Below, piece after piece: positions 13,301-27,802 of a DNA stretch of 64,000 nucleotides. How positions within the stretch are numbered: the first letter of the stretch is position 1; the number at the start of each line of letters is the position of its first letter. The notes beneath the pieces are model-generated. The model saw only the letters and a program-made list of their open reading frames with translations. It was not told where the DNA came from and ran no database searches. The position numbers and the translations under genes were made by a program. This stretch comes from Xiphias gladius (lineage: Eukaryota > Chordata > Actinopteri > Istiophoriformes > Xiphiidae): contig NC_053417.1 of assembly GCF_016859285.1 (NCBI RefSeq), positions 11,049,206 to 11,113,205 of the forward strand, given 5' to 3'.

Positions 13301-16300
13301 TCATTTATCAATAAGGCTTTAGTAGATGATAATCTGATATTTATCAAACCAAAATTGAGGGTCTTGTTGACACTGGACTTTGCGGTAGTCGGCCAACATG
13401 TAGAGCTGCTAATAGACGATGTATTTATTGGAATAAGACATCTTGTGTTTTTAGAAGAAAATTTTGGTGGCTTGCACACACAGCGATGTGCGAATACAGT
13501 TGTGATTACCTTAGGACTTTTGCTCTGGGGGATTTTATCAGGTGTTTTGTGGTACACTTCAACACTGATATGACATGGAGGATAATTACATCTGTAGATA
13601 TTAGATATCAGATAAATTAGCAGCACCTATTCCAGTAGGATGAAGGCTTCCAGCAGGTCAGGGACAAAGCTCCCTAGTCACATTTACTGTAGGACTGGAT
13701 CTGAGAGATAATGCTTAGTATTTTTTTTCTCTCAGTGGACACTCAGCTACCTTGTGCTCAGTACCTACTGAGAACACTATAGCTTTAATATTAAAAAACG
13801 GAAGGTGTGGTGTTAGAGCAAGTATCTCTCAAAGGTTTTAACAGAGACACTTTTCACAGCAGGTCTGTCACGGAATTTAGGCCAACAACAACACTTGAAG
13901 TGCGGAATAGGTTCTGTAATGCAGGTTCTGTTATCTGGATGAGGCTGGATCTGAACTAAAATAATTTCTACGGCAGCTTATTTAACTTTGCAAGGTTTGC
14001 ACCTTGCTAATTCTCTTAGTTCCTGTTTCATATTCTACGAGTGACTCAGAGAAGTCATTTGATATCCTAAATACAGTAGCAGGAGTAGGTAGTTACTCTG
14101 TGTTTAGCCCATAATATTATAATATTGTACAGAACTTTGCTATGATTCAATTTGGTCTCTATGGTCTTTTTGGGGACTGTTTCAAATGGCAAGTGTGAGC
14201 TGTTACATTTACCTGTTGATGCTGAGACCAAGGACATGGCAGTACCATTTCATGACCTAAGTGATCTACTTGCACTCACTCACTTTGCTCATTTAACCTA
14301 ACAAATGGCAGTGTCTGGTGATTCTGCAGAATGAGTCTAATGTCCTCTAAAGTCACCACTGTATGATAGTATATTATTGTTTGAATGTCTGAATTAAGCT
14401 TTGTTTTGTTGATGAAGACACCTACTCACAGCTGGAACCTGAGTAGAACCCCAGTCATATCCGGTGACCACTGAGCAGTCTCACTGGAGCAGTTAGGGAT
14501 TAAGCACCTCGCTCAATGACAACTCAACAGGATTACTGAGGGAAGGGCCTGTGTAGCTCATCCGGTCAACCCCCTCACCGTCCTGTGCTCTACATTGAAT
14601 TACCAACTACTGAATACATACAACAGGTTATTTGCAGAGTTGTCATTATTGAAATAACACGATCTGTTTCAATTCAGTCTCTTGAAACCAGGAGGTCCAC
14701 CGATGTTAAATACATGTAAGAGTTAAGAAAAACCAAAAAAATGCCACCTTGCCTCAGTCTCCATGTTGACAACATTTATTATTGCTAACTTAAAAAAAAA
14801 AAAGCCTGAAAAATAATTTTGCAGTTAGTGCTCAGGTACAGAATTTTTTCAGTCTTTTAACTGTGCTTCACACTAAATGAAGAGCAGCTTTGAGATCATG
14901 GTTTCTTTCGTTTACTGACCTGCCTGCCCAAACCATTTTATTATCGCCAAAATTTGTTTTATCTTAGTTCTGTTTTCTTAATCTTGCAGTGTGGATTTTC
15001 ACAAGACTTTGGAATTTAAGATAGTAGGCAGTCCAGGACCTAACCATAAAGTAAAGTAGCTGATCATGTTTGTTCTAACCCTGTCCTGACACTGTGCAGG
15101 TGGTGAGCTTTGCCAGTCTGAAGTTCGACCGCTCCTACAACTGGATGGTGTTGTGTGTGCTGTGGTGCTCCATTGCCCAGTCCATCCTCCTGCCCATGTT
15201 CCTCTGGGCTTGTGACCGCTACCGGGCTGACATCCGCATGGTGTGGGAGAAGTGTGTTGCCATCATGTCCAATGACGACGTGGATGAGGGTAAGCCACTG
15301 TCGGGCATCTCCCTCCTGTCCTGTCTCCTTTTCCCCTCCTCTTCACCTGATGAAGTGAATGATTCCTATTTCCTAAAACAGTTCAGTGTGGATTAGTAAG
15401 AGCACTGAGGGTAGAGTTTGTCCCGTTGAATGTTATGTGAGAACATGTACAAAGTGAATTGGCAAATTGTGTTCCAAAGATATCTGGTATATTTTTGCAG
15501 TGTTCCAGTGAGAGGCACTTTGAACTGAAATAGCAGATAATTTGTTTATAAAACCCTAGTTATAGTTAAAGGCATGACTCTGAAACCAGGGTTTGGAAAC
15601 AGAAAATTGTGTTGTGAAGTCTTCTGGACTGTCTTTGGCCATAGTAATTACAGTGACAAATGTGATGGATCAACCTGAATAGTTTTATCTCTTAGCCTAG
15701 GGAGCAGTTGTACTGGGGTAATTGAGGGTTCTAATATTGCAGGGACGGAACAAGGTCAGTATCAAAAAATCTGTACTTTGTAGCCTGAGGTTTGATAGAG
15801 ATCTCCACCTCTGGTCTTTGAGATAGAGTACAGTATGACCTCTGTGCTGTACAATTGTGTGAATGTATTCACATTCCATTTGGGCATCTCAGCAACAGCT
15901 GAGACACACTGTAATTCATTATACCATTATTTCAAATTAAATTTAGACTAATAATCAAGCAGTCATGATAATAAACGTGAAAAAGTCACCTCATTAAATT
16001 AACACACCTCCTTATGAGCCAGTTAACATCAAAGATTTGTCACAAGACAAGCAAACATTTCAAAATGTTGCAGAGAAAAGGTGCCTTACTGTATATTAGC
16101 TTTTCTCAGAGTGTCTTGAGTTAACTGATGCCATCAAATCACGGGATGTAACTTTAAGAACATAATGTATGTCAGCAGCATTGTTACATGTCTGTAGCCA
16201 ATTACAACACAAGATATACACAAGTATGGCTAAAGTTTGGACAGACAGTTATTATTTAGAAAACTCAGATGTGGTTTAAGGGAGTTTCTGTGGATGCTTT

Positions 16301-19300
16301 GACACAATCTTTTTGTTACCAGCCACCGATTGTCTACAGAGGGTCAGCATTTCATTCCCAAATTATAGATTATTTGGTGAAGTATCACTTTAATAACAGG
16401 CTTGTCTTGTGACAGTTGACTTAATAACTGTAAGCTGCTGCCAAGAAATCACAGGTTTATCATAAGTCTATCTCCACATAAGATATCAAAATTGCTCCAG
16501 TGAGAGATAGTAGAAATGAAAGAAGATAATTTATTCCTGTTTTCTAGCTTATGTTGAAGGTTTAAATTGCCCCTTGACTCTAGATGACCCATGATTAATG
16601 CAGTTCCAAATCCTCACTGCTTTGCTCGTTGCTCTAAACTATGCAATTACACTAGGTTTTAAAAATGACACTAGAAATAGTGATGCTACATTATTATTTT
16701 CATGGAAAAATGTAACTGTCTGTGTTAGTCTCACTGATTTGCCCAATCTCTGATCTTAACTGGCTTTAAGGTAGGATTCAGGAATACCCCAATATGTTGT
16801 TTACCGGGAAAATTGCTACTAAACTGTACATTGCAAAATATTGGAATTGGTAATCCTAAACTTGGCAAATTTATGTTTTTGAATGGATTGACTCAATTAT
16901 TTATTCCTTTTTTGTGGGAATATGGACACAAAATTAATATCATTTATTACAGTTTCAGCCTATTTAGATGGATATTTGATGAATTTATTATTAGGCAGAG
17001 GTAAAGCGTTTTTTACAATAACAATCACGAGTTTAGTTGTTTCTACATGTTTCTCAAATAAAGAATTATACATATTTAGTTTCTTTTGAATGGTCATTAT
17101 TACTTACGTTATATTTTGCTGTAGTTAAAGGTCTAAAATCAGTGGTCAAATGTTATCATGTGACCTATCATGTGACCTTTGTTGTCAGGAGATGAAACTG
17201 AAATGACAAGTGTCTGTGTAATATCATTTTCTATACTAAAATATATTTTTCTATGTTTTTGTACGTGGTGTGTACTTTATAAAATGCTTTGCGTTACCAT
17301 GCTATGATATTGATGAAAAAAAAAGAAAGAAAGAAATATTGCTGGGCAAAGGACATATTTACCTTGCGGTACTTTTTTCTTTTTCACTCCAGTGCATTTA
17401 AACTGGACAATCTTCCTCTACAATGCCCTGGCATGAGAGGATGATAAAATAAATGGTTTCCCATTTATTTGTTAGGATCCATAGTGAAAGTGGAACAAAC
17501 GCACTGAAGCTGAAAAGCATTTTCGTGTCATTATGATGGTCATATTTCCCTCAAGTCACAAAGGGATACAGCCATGTTTTATTCTGGAACAGAACAGAAA
17601 TAGATATAACTGAATTATTGATTTATATATCTATATATTTATTTATTTATTTTGTTATTTTCTTTTTTTTGTTTGTTTCATTTTACTTTTATTTTTGTGA
17701 TGTGGACTCCCACCTACTGGTCAGATCATAGTGACTTAAAGAGCAAAATACTGTATATTTTAAGGCAGAAGTAGAAAAACGACTTCCACGACTTCTGTCT
17801 TTCATCACAGAAATGTAGATGTATTCCAAAGGGGGTGAAAATAAAACATTTCACAAGGAATCACAGACACTTCAGCAAAATTTGCTCCCAAAATTAGGTC
17901 ACATGATAATCATACAAAGGATTGTGGACTGGGTCCATGACCAGATCTCCACAAGTCATGCAAACTAATGACAGTGTGAACCATCTGTCGTTTTTTTTCT
18001 ATTGGCACTGTATAAAATCAACCTTATCTCAACCCCTTCTCTCCTGTTTCTAACCCTTCAAACCTTTTGATCCTCTCCCTCTTGACACCCTCCCCAATAA
18101 CTGCTCGTTGTCCAGCAGGAGACATAAAATAACACAGGGCAGTCCATATTCTGTGTGATAATTAACACTGCCAGTTCTCTGCTTTTTTTCCAGAGGGCTT
18201 GCCATGTATAACTCATCACAGTTGTATGTATAAGGATTGTTTCCTGTTTTTCCAAAGCTACTGACTTGCATGCCAAGCTGCCTGTGCTAATAGCCACTTC
18301 CATCTTCCATGACCAACATTTTCCTTAAGATCAGCATTTTACACCCATCTCCAATTGATCTTTAATGAACATGAATGCAGCAATTGGGAAAATAAACTTG
18401 CTAGATGGGTATCTATACACCAAGAAAACTTGACATTTTTTGTAGGATTTTGTTGTTCAGAATGTAAGTCCTATACCTTTTTTAGCCTATTCATTCAACT
18501 ATTTGGCATGGTTTCTGAATTGAGACCCAATCTGGGGCTTTTTCCTCCCTTTGCTAAACATTTCAATTAAATTATTGGTCATTTTTGAAGCAAAACAGTT
18601 TTTGATCTAAACCTCATTTTCCGGAGGAGGCTCCTAAGAAACTTAATCAGAGAACAATTGAACTTGTCTCTCTTATCTATTCGTCTGTCTGTCTGTCTGT
18701 CTTGTGTATTGAGTCCGTTGCTCTCTAATCCTGACGCCCGTACTTTTCTGCACTTTGCAGAAAACAGCCAAGATGGAGGAATTCATGCCGACTTAATATA
18801 TGACAGACCATATGACTATAGCTCGGCGCCTGAAATCGTGACGGTAGACCGTAATGCCAAGTATGAGTTCTCAACCTTAGAAAGGGGGGTTCTGCAAGGG
18901 TATCCATTGAGGGAACAACAGGAAGATAAAATGCAGTATTTGCAGGTATATTTTTTATTGATTTTCTTCATTTCTTTTACTTGATCAATTGAACTATTTT
19001 AAAATGATACTTCATTGCTAATGTGCATGGTGAAATGGCCTTGTGAGCCTTTACAGTATCTTGCATCTTGCATTTTGTGATGCTATCTCTTCCAGATATG
19101 CCACTGATTTTTTTGGTCTTTTTTACGTGAATCAAAAATACACTCTGGCTGACTAATGTCTGGTAAATATGACCATCAGCAGTCCCTTCAACATATTAGA
19201 TGTGCTTCATTTATTGACTAGTGTGTCCTAGTCATGGACTTACATGCAACTGATTACATTTTTATTTTGTAAGAGGATAAGAGTTTAGTAACTGACTTAC

Positions 19301-21963
19301 CTTCTACATTTCAGGAACCCTTCAATGTTTCAGGAAAGCAGTACAAACACCTGCTCATGTTCTACCCAAAAGCATTGTGTCCATTGGATCCAGCATCCAT
19401 CCCAGTCAGATGCAGAGCTATGAAATGCTGCTTTTCAGCCTGCATTAACGCCAAAGCTTGTTCTAACACGCAGCCTTCAAGGGCAATACAACAAAACCCT
19501 ATTTTCTGCTTTGATTTCAATACTGGTTTAACTCTATAAACTACAAATTCTGGCCCAAAGTCAGATACTTAATCAATATTAACGAAAAAAATTATGATTA
19601 AAGTAGTGATGATGACGAAAATCTTGCTGGACTTGGCCTGGAAGACTGTGTTGAGGATATGAATCTTTAGAAACAACTGATGCAACCCACACAATATTAC
19701 CCTTAACAAAGCATCTTAACACTGTGTCATCTTTGTCATCAACAATTTAGCAAGGGCTTCAGGATTCTCTGTACAGCCTGCAGCCCAAGCAGTTAACATT
19801 TATTTGTATAATTTGCGTATTGAATATAAAAAAAGTTTATTTTTAAATTGGTATAACACCCCAGATTATAATGGATGTCCACTATAATCTGGGGTGTTCA
19901 AAGACCAATGCTCTATTCCATTTGACTTTTTAAGAAGCCTTGAAACAGAGATGTATACAGTAGCTATCACTTCACTACGTCAAATCATTTTGCCGTCCAT
20001 TGTTTTTGTGTCCGATACGCCTTTATTCATGACATTAGAGTCCTTTGATTGTAAACAAATATATGACTGTTGTGTCTTGCTGTATATGTGTGGTTGTGAA
20101 ACAAATTAGGCGCATTTCTTCAGTTACAGGATGGCTGGTTTAACAGTCACATTATTGTTGCCGGCGGAGGGGTTGAGGCACATTCAGGCCATGAATCAAC
20201 AAAACCCTTCAACTCATTATCAAGTAACACCTCCATTTGAGAATTGCTATGGCACTTCTCAAGTGGTTCGATTGCAGAATAAAGCCTCTTTGGCTTTATT
20301 GGCTTGTTGTATCAGTCTCTCTCTCTGTCACTCTCTCTCTCCGGTTTTTCATTCTGCCAAGTCTGTCCTGCATCTTAATTCATTCTATTGCTTGTGCTGC
20401 CCTCTGCTGTTCAGCGCTCCCACCTAACACACCCAATGCTACTGTATCATCTGCTGTCTCATTTCTCTGCATCTACTAAAAGCTGCCACAGGGGGGCAGG
20501 CTGATATCAATCTTGTGGCTCTTGACATCACCTTGACAAACCCTCTCTCTCTCGCATAGTTGTCAGAACAGAATGGAATGTGAGTATAACATTTAGGGAA
20601 CCATCAACCTTTGTAATTTCATTTCCAAATAAAGGTGGTGAATGATGAATCATAGATGAATGTTAGAATTTTAAAAAGTTCATAGATATCTGAGGGATTA
20701 ATTAAATAAATTAAAGTTGCACTTACCATCTTGGACAAACAACTCACATGTGCCACATGTAGGATTTTACACAAACACTGCAGCTGAATCAGGTTACCAA
20801 AGATAGAATAAATTCTGAAATGAACCTGTTTTCTGTATTGAGATAAGGGTTAGAGAGACATTCATCAACCCAAATATTTGCAAAAAGTAGTTAATTGGGG
20901 TTTCAGCTTATTGAGTGCAAATAAGCCCCATCACTAAAATTATAGCGCACTATCAAAGTGGCACTTACGGCATCATAACCTTGAAGAATCCTACATGTAA
21001 TATCTTTTATAACTGATAATGTAGGTGAGTCAAAATCTATGATAATGTAACATTACTTATGAATGAATTTCAAAGTAATTTAGAGGCTGAAGAGTTTGGT
21101 CTGTGTCTTGCGTCCAGGTGCCCCCTACAAGAAGATACTCCCACGACGAAACCGACATGTGGACCAGCGACCGGATCCCCTCATACCTTCACCGATGGGG
21201 CTCCACCGAGGACATGATAGTGAGTGCCCACTACAGCTCCACCTTGCCGCGCCACGAGAGGCGCAGGAGCAGCCTAGTCTCCTACCACGAGGAGAGCCAC
21301 CATCACCATCACCCACATCGCAAGCGGCGACGCTCTGAGGATAGTATGCACTCCCTCAAGCACTTACCACGAGTGGTTTGTGGCGGGGAGCGCTATGAGG
21401 ACGAACTGCGGTGTTTCAGCCGCGATGAGGTGATCAACTTTATAGATGAGACGCCGCTGCCGAGCCCCAGGAAGAGCCCGCGGCGCACATCAACCATCTC
21501 ACTTATCCCCAATGTGTATGAACAGCACACAGTCATCCTTCCTCACTTCCCGCTCACAGACTTTGAGCGCGAACCTCAAGTGCTCAGGCGGCTCGCAGAA
21601 CACAAAAGGAGCAGTAGTCGGGGCAACTCGCCTGAGAGTTCCCCCAAACCAGACAGACCAGGGGGAAAGAAGAGCCTCGCGGCTTGTGGCTCTGGTAAAG
21701 GTTACCGGGAACGCCTGCGAGACGGGAAAGAGCAGGTTGAAGTGGCCTCACCTGGGCGCAGCCAGCAGATTCTAGGGCACTCTGCCTGTAGGTCCAGGAC
21801 AGGCAGTGGAGCTGGGGCTGGTGCGGGAGCTGACTGGGGGCATCAGAAGCACACGAGCAAGGCCGAGAGCAAAGGAAGCACAAACAGTTTTGTAAACACA
21901 CCCTCGGCATCTTCCTCGGGATACATCACCTTTCACTCTGATTCTGTAGGCTCCACCACCTAA
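1337..21963 (+). CDS. gpr153: Orphan rhodopsin-like GPCR, GPR153 (5 coding exons, 674 aa)
   Basis: Coding exons are 1337-1710, 5520-5949, 15100-15289, 18761-18945 and 21118-21963. All junctions are GT-AG, and the phases join to 675 codons including TAA. The protein is a seven-helix orphan receptor of the GPR153/GPR162 pair, expected at the plasma membrane; no ligand is established that I know of. Exon 1 holds TM1-TM3 (residues 1-125) with [12 protein letters not shown] and [14 protein letters not shown], exon 2 TM4-TM6 (to 268) with [17 protein letters not shown] and [20 protein letters not shown], and exon 3 TM7 with [11 protein letters not shown]. Exons 4-5 are a long cytoplasmic tail containing [18 protein letters not shown] and ending [15 protein letters not shown]. 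The usual DRY triplet after TM3 is HRM here, as in the human protein. The start is the first ATG after an in-frame TGA at 1301, with A at -3 and G at +4. It is somewhat longer than the human protein (about 609 aa), mainly in the tail, which carries a five-His run followed by PHRKRRR near residue 460. Assignment to GPR153 over GPR162 rests on recalled identity across all exons. Confidence 0.96.
1711..5519 (+). other. gpr153 intron 1; no gene, one perfect hairpin
   Basis: No coding sequence is recognised. The only structure I can support is the 12-bp hairpin at 4286-4313. Both splice sites, GTAAGA at 1711 and TTCCAG ending at 5519, are good. Confidence 0.7.
4286..4313. repeat. Perfect 12-bp inverted repeat with 4-nt loop
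   Basis: The arm GAGACAGATCGG at 4286-4297 is the exact reverse complement of CCGATCTGTCTC at 4302-4313, with GTTT between. It lies inside gpr153 intron 1, far from the exons. No function is assigned. Confidence 0.9.
10428..10670 (+). repeat. Degenerate short interspersed repeat (hAT-like MITE type), copy 2
   Basis: The segment runs from a TTAATTAATTGATTAGG-like end through CTGGTTCTAGCTTCTCAGATG to AATCGGCAGATTAATCAAT and ends GTTGCAGCCTTA. This order and wording match a very common teleost non-autonomous repeat and the inverted copy at 345-620. It lies 0.3 kb before the LINE in the same intron. Confidence 0.6.
10975..13650 (-). mobile_element. Decayed non-LTR retrotransposon (LINE, Rex1/L2-like), antisense in gpr153 intron 2
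   Basis: Read on the minus strand the order is: endonuclease pieces near 13360-13300 ([17 protein letters not shown]) and 12990-12880 ([12 protein letters not shown]), reverse transcriptase pieces near 12450-12036 ([19 protein letters not shown]) and 12000-11750 ([18 protein letters not shown], then the catalytic [11 protein letters not shown]). A 3' region follows, ending in GGGCTATATAAATAAAATG and a short ACTTG tandem tail at 10975-10992. Frames are broken by shifts and stops, so it is dead. The 3' end and tail unit are clear; the 5' limit is uncertain and remnants may reach about 13.9 kb. The Rex1/L2 placement is from memory of motif wording. Confidence 0.85.
15290..18760 (+). other. gpr153 intron 3; nothing recognised
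   Basis: AT-rich with GTAAGC and TTTGCAG ends. A short GTCT run occurs near 18683-18702. No open frame of interest and no clear repeat boundaries. Confidence 0.7.
18946..21117 (+). other. gpr153 intron 4; long palindrome only
   Basis: No coding sequence recognised. It holds the 44-nt near-perfect palindrome at 19855-19898 and a CT-rich patch near 20310-20345. Confidence 0.7.
19855..19898. repeat. 44-nt near-perfect palindrome (16-bp perfect outer stem)
   Basis: AACACCCCAGATTATA at 19855-19870 is the exact reverse complement of TATAATCTGGGGTGTT at 19883-19898. Inside it, TGGA (19872-19875) pairs with TCCA (19878-19881), leaving a 2-nt loop and one mismatch. Both strands can fold into a long hairpin. 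I saw no target-site duplication to call it a transposon. Confidence 0.92.
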
Positions 21964-22790
21964 AGGCAAAGTTTTCCCTTGTTAATGTCAACATTATTAC
22001 TAAAGTTATTACCATAATGACAACCACTTGGATATTGGTGGTTATGGATATTGGTTAGTGACATACCTGATTATTTGGCCTTTTTACTTGCGCCACTACT
22101 CTGTTTTACTATATATACCACCATTATGCTAAATGGCCTTGGGAGTTTTGGACATATTTTCTGAATGGGCCTAATGTTGATTTAGTATGTAGGCTGGTGA
22201 AAAGGTTCAGTGGTCCTATTATTCAGCTTTCACATCACAAAATATCCACCGAGGACACTTTTTGTTTCCAGCACTGACACGAATAAACTGTTTTTAAATG
22301 GCGTGACCATTTCCACATCTTGTTTTTGCTGTTTGATGTTGTTTCTTATGAAATGCTCACGAAATTGGGGGATTGGTAGTTGTTAGGGTTGTGTTTTACA
22401 CTTTCTTTTTTGTTTTTTGTTTTTGCACTTAGAACTGAAACTCACATTGTATTTTATTTGGCCTGTAACGGTTTTGTGTTTTGTTGTATGGACACATTTG
22501 CTTTTAAACCAAACTTTCCCGAATACCGCCCATTTACCTTTGATTGACTTAAGAGTATGCTACATTATACATATTTATTTTGTTTTGATCACGATGTACA
22601 ACTATTAACATTATTATTCACAACACATGATTTTTTAAAGCACCCTATATTGACGTAAACTGAGAGTGGTAATCCCAAACTCTTTAATGCCTAATAGTTT
22701 TACAGCTTACTGTGAGAGTTATTGAAATACAACATGAAGACCCCAAAATTCTTACTGAAAATAAAGTCAGTTTTTAAAGAAGATTGACAT
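21964..22790 (+). other. gpr153: gpr153 3' UTR with candidate polyadenylation signals
   Basis: AT-rich sequence after the stop codon. AATAAA hexamers occur at 22282-22287 and 22760-22765; the second is followed by a T-rich stretch and is a good candidate for the main end. A further AATAAA at 24406-24411 could serve a much longer form. No other coding sequence is seen. Confidence 0.5.
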
Positions 22791-25281
<2,491 letters not shown>

Positions 25282-25324
25282 GGGGTAGGGTTATAATGTG
25301 TGGATGAGACAGGTCGCTCCTGTG

Positions 25325-25396
25325 AGCAGAGTGGCGCAGCGGAAGCGTGCTGGGCCCATAACCCAGAGGTCGATGGATCGAAACCATCCTCTGCTA
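25325..25396 (+). tRNA. Initiator methionine tRNA (anticodon CAU)
   Basis: A 72-nt tRNA without intron. It starts AGCAGAGTGGCGCAGCGGAA and ends CCATCCTCTGCTA, so the acceptor stem AGCAGAG pairs with CTCTGCT. The anticodon stem CTGGG/CCCAG encloses CCCATAA, with CAT at 25357-25359. Initiator hallmarks are visible: the three G:C pairs at the foot of the anticodon stem and GATCGAAA in place of TTCGA in the T arm. It appears identical to the vertebrate initiator sequence as I know it. The internal A box (GTGGCGCAGCGG) and B box (GGATCGAAACC) are intact, and a TTTT Pol III terminator follows at 25400-25403, so it should be functional. Confidence 0.98.
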
Positions 25397-25399
25397 AAC

Positions 25400-25403
25400 T
25401 TTT
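25400..25403 (+). terminator. Pol III T-run terminator of the tRNA
   Basis: TTTT four bases after the tRNA 3' end, the usual RNA polymerase III stop. Confidence 0.75.
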
Positions 25404-25409
25404 AATTTA

Positions 25410-27660
25410 TCGTTACCCTGACGGCATCTTCAACATATTCTCCTAACGTTGTTCTGTCTGAAAAGAAGTGTAATGTTTTTAGTGCGGGTCTTAGAGCCCT
25501 GAATGATATGAGAGTAGGCTCTATGTAAGGGATGGTCTGTTCCACTTTTAGTCGGTAACTAAATGTTGTCATGTTAAACACCACCCACTTTTCAAACCCC
25601 TTGCCTTTCTTCCTTCCCATTGCTCTATTTATTCGAGTCGCTGTAATTGCTGTAACCGAATACAGTGTGTCGAGCTGTGTTTGTAGCCTGATACTGGACT
25701 CGAGCATTTTCCAGCCAAGGCCAGCCCCGTTGTTTAAGGTTCACGCTTAATTAAAAGTCTTCGGACGAGTCGCATGCTGTGTGTTGTCATTGCACAGGTC
25801 GCCGAGAGACAACGCTGTACGACACTGCGGCAGAGAATATGCAGAGGTTGCGCTGGACCTATTTTTTTTGCAAAGACGTATTTACCAGTAAAAATGAACA
25901 GGGGAAGCGGGAGTCTGCGGCGCACTTCATCCACGTCTGCTCTCTTAAGAGCGCTTGACTGGCCCCAATCTAATGCTAATAACTTATTCTCTCCCGCCCT
26001 CCGGTTCTCAGCTCTAATATGCGTTGCTATTATAGTGGCTAACCAACCTAGGCTACTTAAAACAATGCGGAGAAGAGTTCATAGAAATTCTTCGAAAAAG
26101 TTTAAGTGCATTCAGTGTGGAAGTCACGTGGCATTTCTTTTCTTGGTTAAAACAAACTTTTCTTGAGAGTATTTAAAGACGGGCTTTATCGGGCGGTCAG
26201 GCCGAACAAAAAGCTGGAAGAACCTACACTTGCCATACAGTGGTTTGGAGCCGTGAGTTGAAGTTGTCCATTTTCGGGAAAAGAACGTTTGAACCAGGCA
26301 GTGGGTCAAGCCACCGGGTCCCTTTTCACTGCACAGGGGCGGCCCTCTTCTGTGGGGTAGCGGGCTTTTCAGCCTGGACCGTCTGAAAGAGCTGTGGGCG
26401 TTTCGGCGATTCTCCTCGCTGTAAGGTGCCATCCTTTCCAGCGCTGCTCTTAGAGAATGGAGAGACACTTTATGACATCCCCGCCAAAGAGGCGGAAAGA
26501 AAAAAAAGAAAAAAACCCCACTATAGAGCACTTTAAAAGATCTGACTGGTAGACAGCTTGGGTATCGTGCGCATATGGCCTAAAGCCCAACAGTATATTG
26601 CGATGAGTGTAGTGCAACAAGTTGATGTATGTTACACAGTTTTCAGTATACTAAAAATATAGAAACTATAAGATGTACAAATACTACTACTACATTCAAC
26701 CTGTTTGCTTATCTGACATGCACAGGAAGAGGAAGATGATATATATATATATTGGATGAAGAATAAATGTTCCAGGAGCAGCATAAGAGACGTAAGAATG
26801 GGGTTTTCTTTCGACATGAGCGCAGAGTGGGCCTATAGTGCTGAGCCTTAACGTTTCAGAAGCGCTGGCAACAACTAATACCGGCAGAAATTCAACTTAA
26901 AATCGGATCATAAATTTGAACCGCAGTGTTTTTTCTCGTCCCAAGTGATGGGCCGCAGGATATCTCCATGTCCCGAGGAGGCCGAGGGGAGAGCAGGGCG
27001 TGTAATTTGTAGCCTGTAGCAGAAAATCGTCGCGCTGTCGCAACAAGCATTTGATTTGCCCGCCACTGTTTCGGTCCTTTATGCGTGAAAGCAGAGAAGA
27101 ATGAGGGAAATCGCAGCCACGCCGACTCTCCCCTGGATCTTGCTTTGTCTCTACATGTCGACTCCCAAAAATGATTCCTTAACTGTGGATAAATTCCACG
27201 TGCTGCGTAGACGACGGGTGGAGTTTGAAAACATGGCACGGTCTCAGTGTTTTATAAAATGGATTTCTCCGAAGTTTAAACCGGGTTGATGAATGTAAGA
27301 TAAGTTTTAATTCCACGCCCACTCATCTCCTCTGGCCTTACAAAAACAGAGAAAACCACCAACTTGTTTGAGGCCCAACAGACAACTTATCGTATCAATT
27401 TTCTTTCAGTTTGACAGCTTCGAGTCCCGTGCATCTGGAGATCATCTTCCACACAAAACCACTTTAGCTTCTTCGGCCAAGGCGCGGGTACCCACAGTCC
27501 ATCAGGCTTTTCTCTTACATTTTACAAATTTGACGTAAAAAAAATCAACAATCGACTCTACAGATCATCCTTTATTTCCTCTAACTCTACTACACGTTGT
27601 ACTACACGAGGCTTTTTTTGGATAAGCGGAAGGTTAAGCTCTAAACCAACTTTTAATAAG
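25410..27660. other. Intergenic between tRNA and her3, no gene seen
   Basis: More CpG-containing than the preceding region. Open frames at 25774-26166 (+) and 26124-26531 (-) have no recognisable domain and look like chance. A short AT microsatellite is at 26740-26752. Confidence 0.55.
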
Positions 27661-27673
27661 AGACAACACCTTC

Positions 27674-27693
27674 TTTATTTCACCGGTTTTATT
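27674..27693 (-). promoter_or_regulatory. Polyadenylation signals of her3
   Basis: Two AATAAA hexamers on the minus strand (27688-27693 and 27674-27679), about 110-130 bases after the stop codon, giving a short 3' UTR. Confidence 0.6.
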
Positions 27694-27802
27694 AAGAAAA
27701 TAAACCATATACAGCATTGCCTATATAAGTAATAACATATTGTGGAAATCCATACAGTGCAATTATAAACATTCAGTCAAGCTATAACTCAGGACATCAG
27801 TC

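Larger units (their letters stand above)
5950..15099 (+). other. gpr153 intron 2; repeats only
   Basis: A 9.15-kb intron with GTGAGT and TGTGCAG ends. It contains a short interspersed repeat (10428-10670) and an antisense LINE (about 10975-13650). Positions 5950-10427 and 13650-15099 show no coding sequence I can recognise. Confidence 0.7.

Noticed and set aside
25774-26531. Frames of 130 (+) and 135 (-) codons before her3
   Set aside because: They overlap each other, show no domain and have poor coding character; no splice pattern links them to another exon.
27101-27289. 62-codon plus-strand frame with a hydrophobic start
   Set aside because: Looks signal-peptide-like at first, but it is short, has no cysteines or processing pattern and no homologue I recognise.
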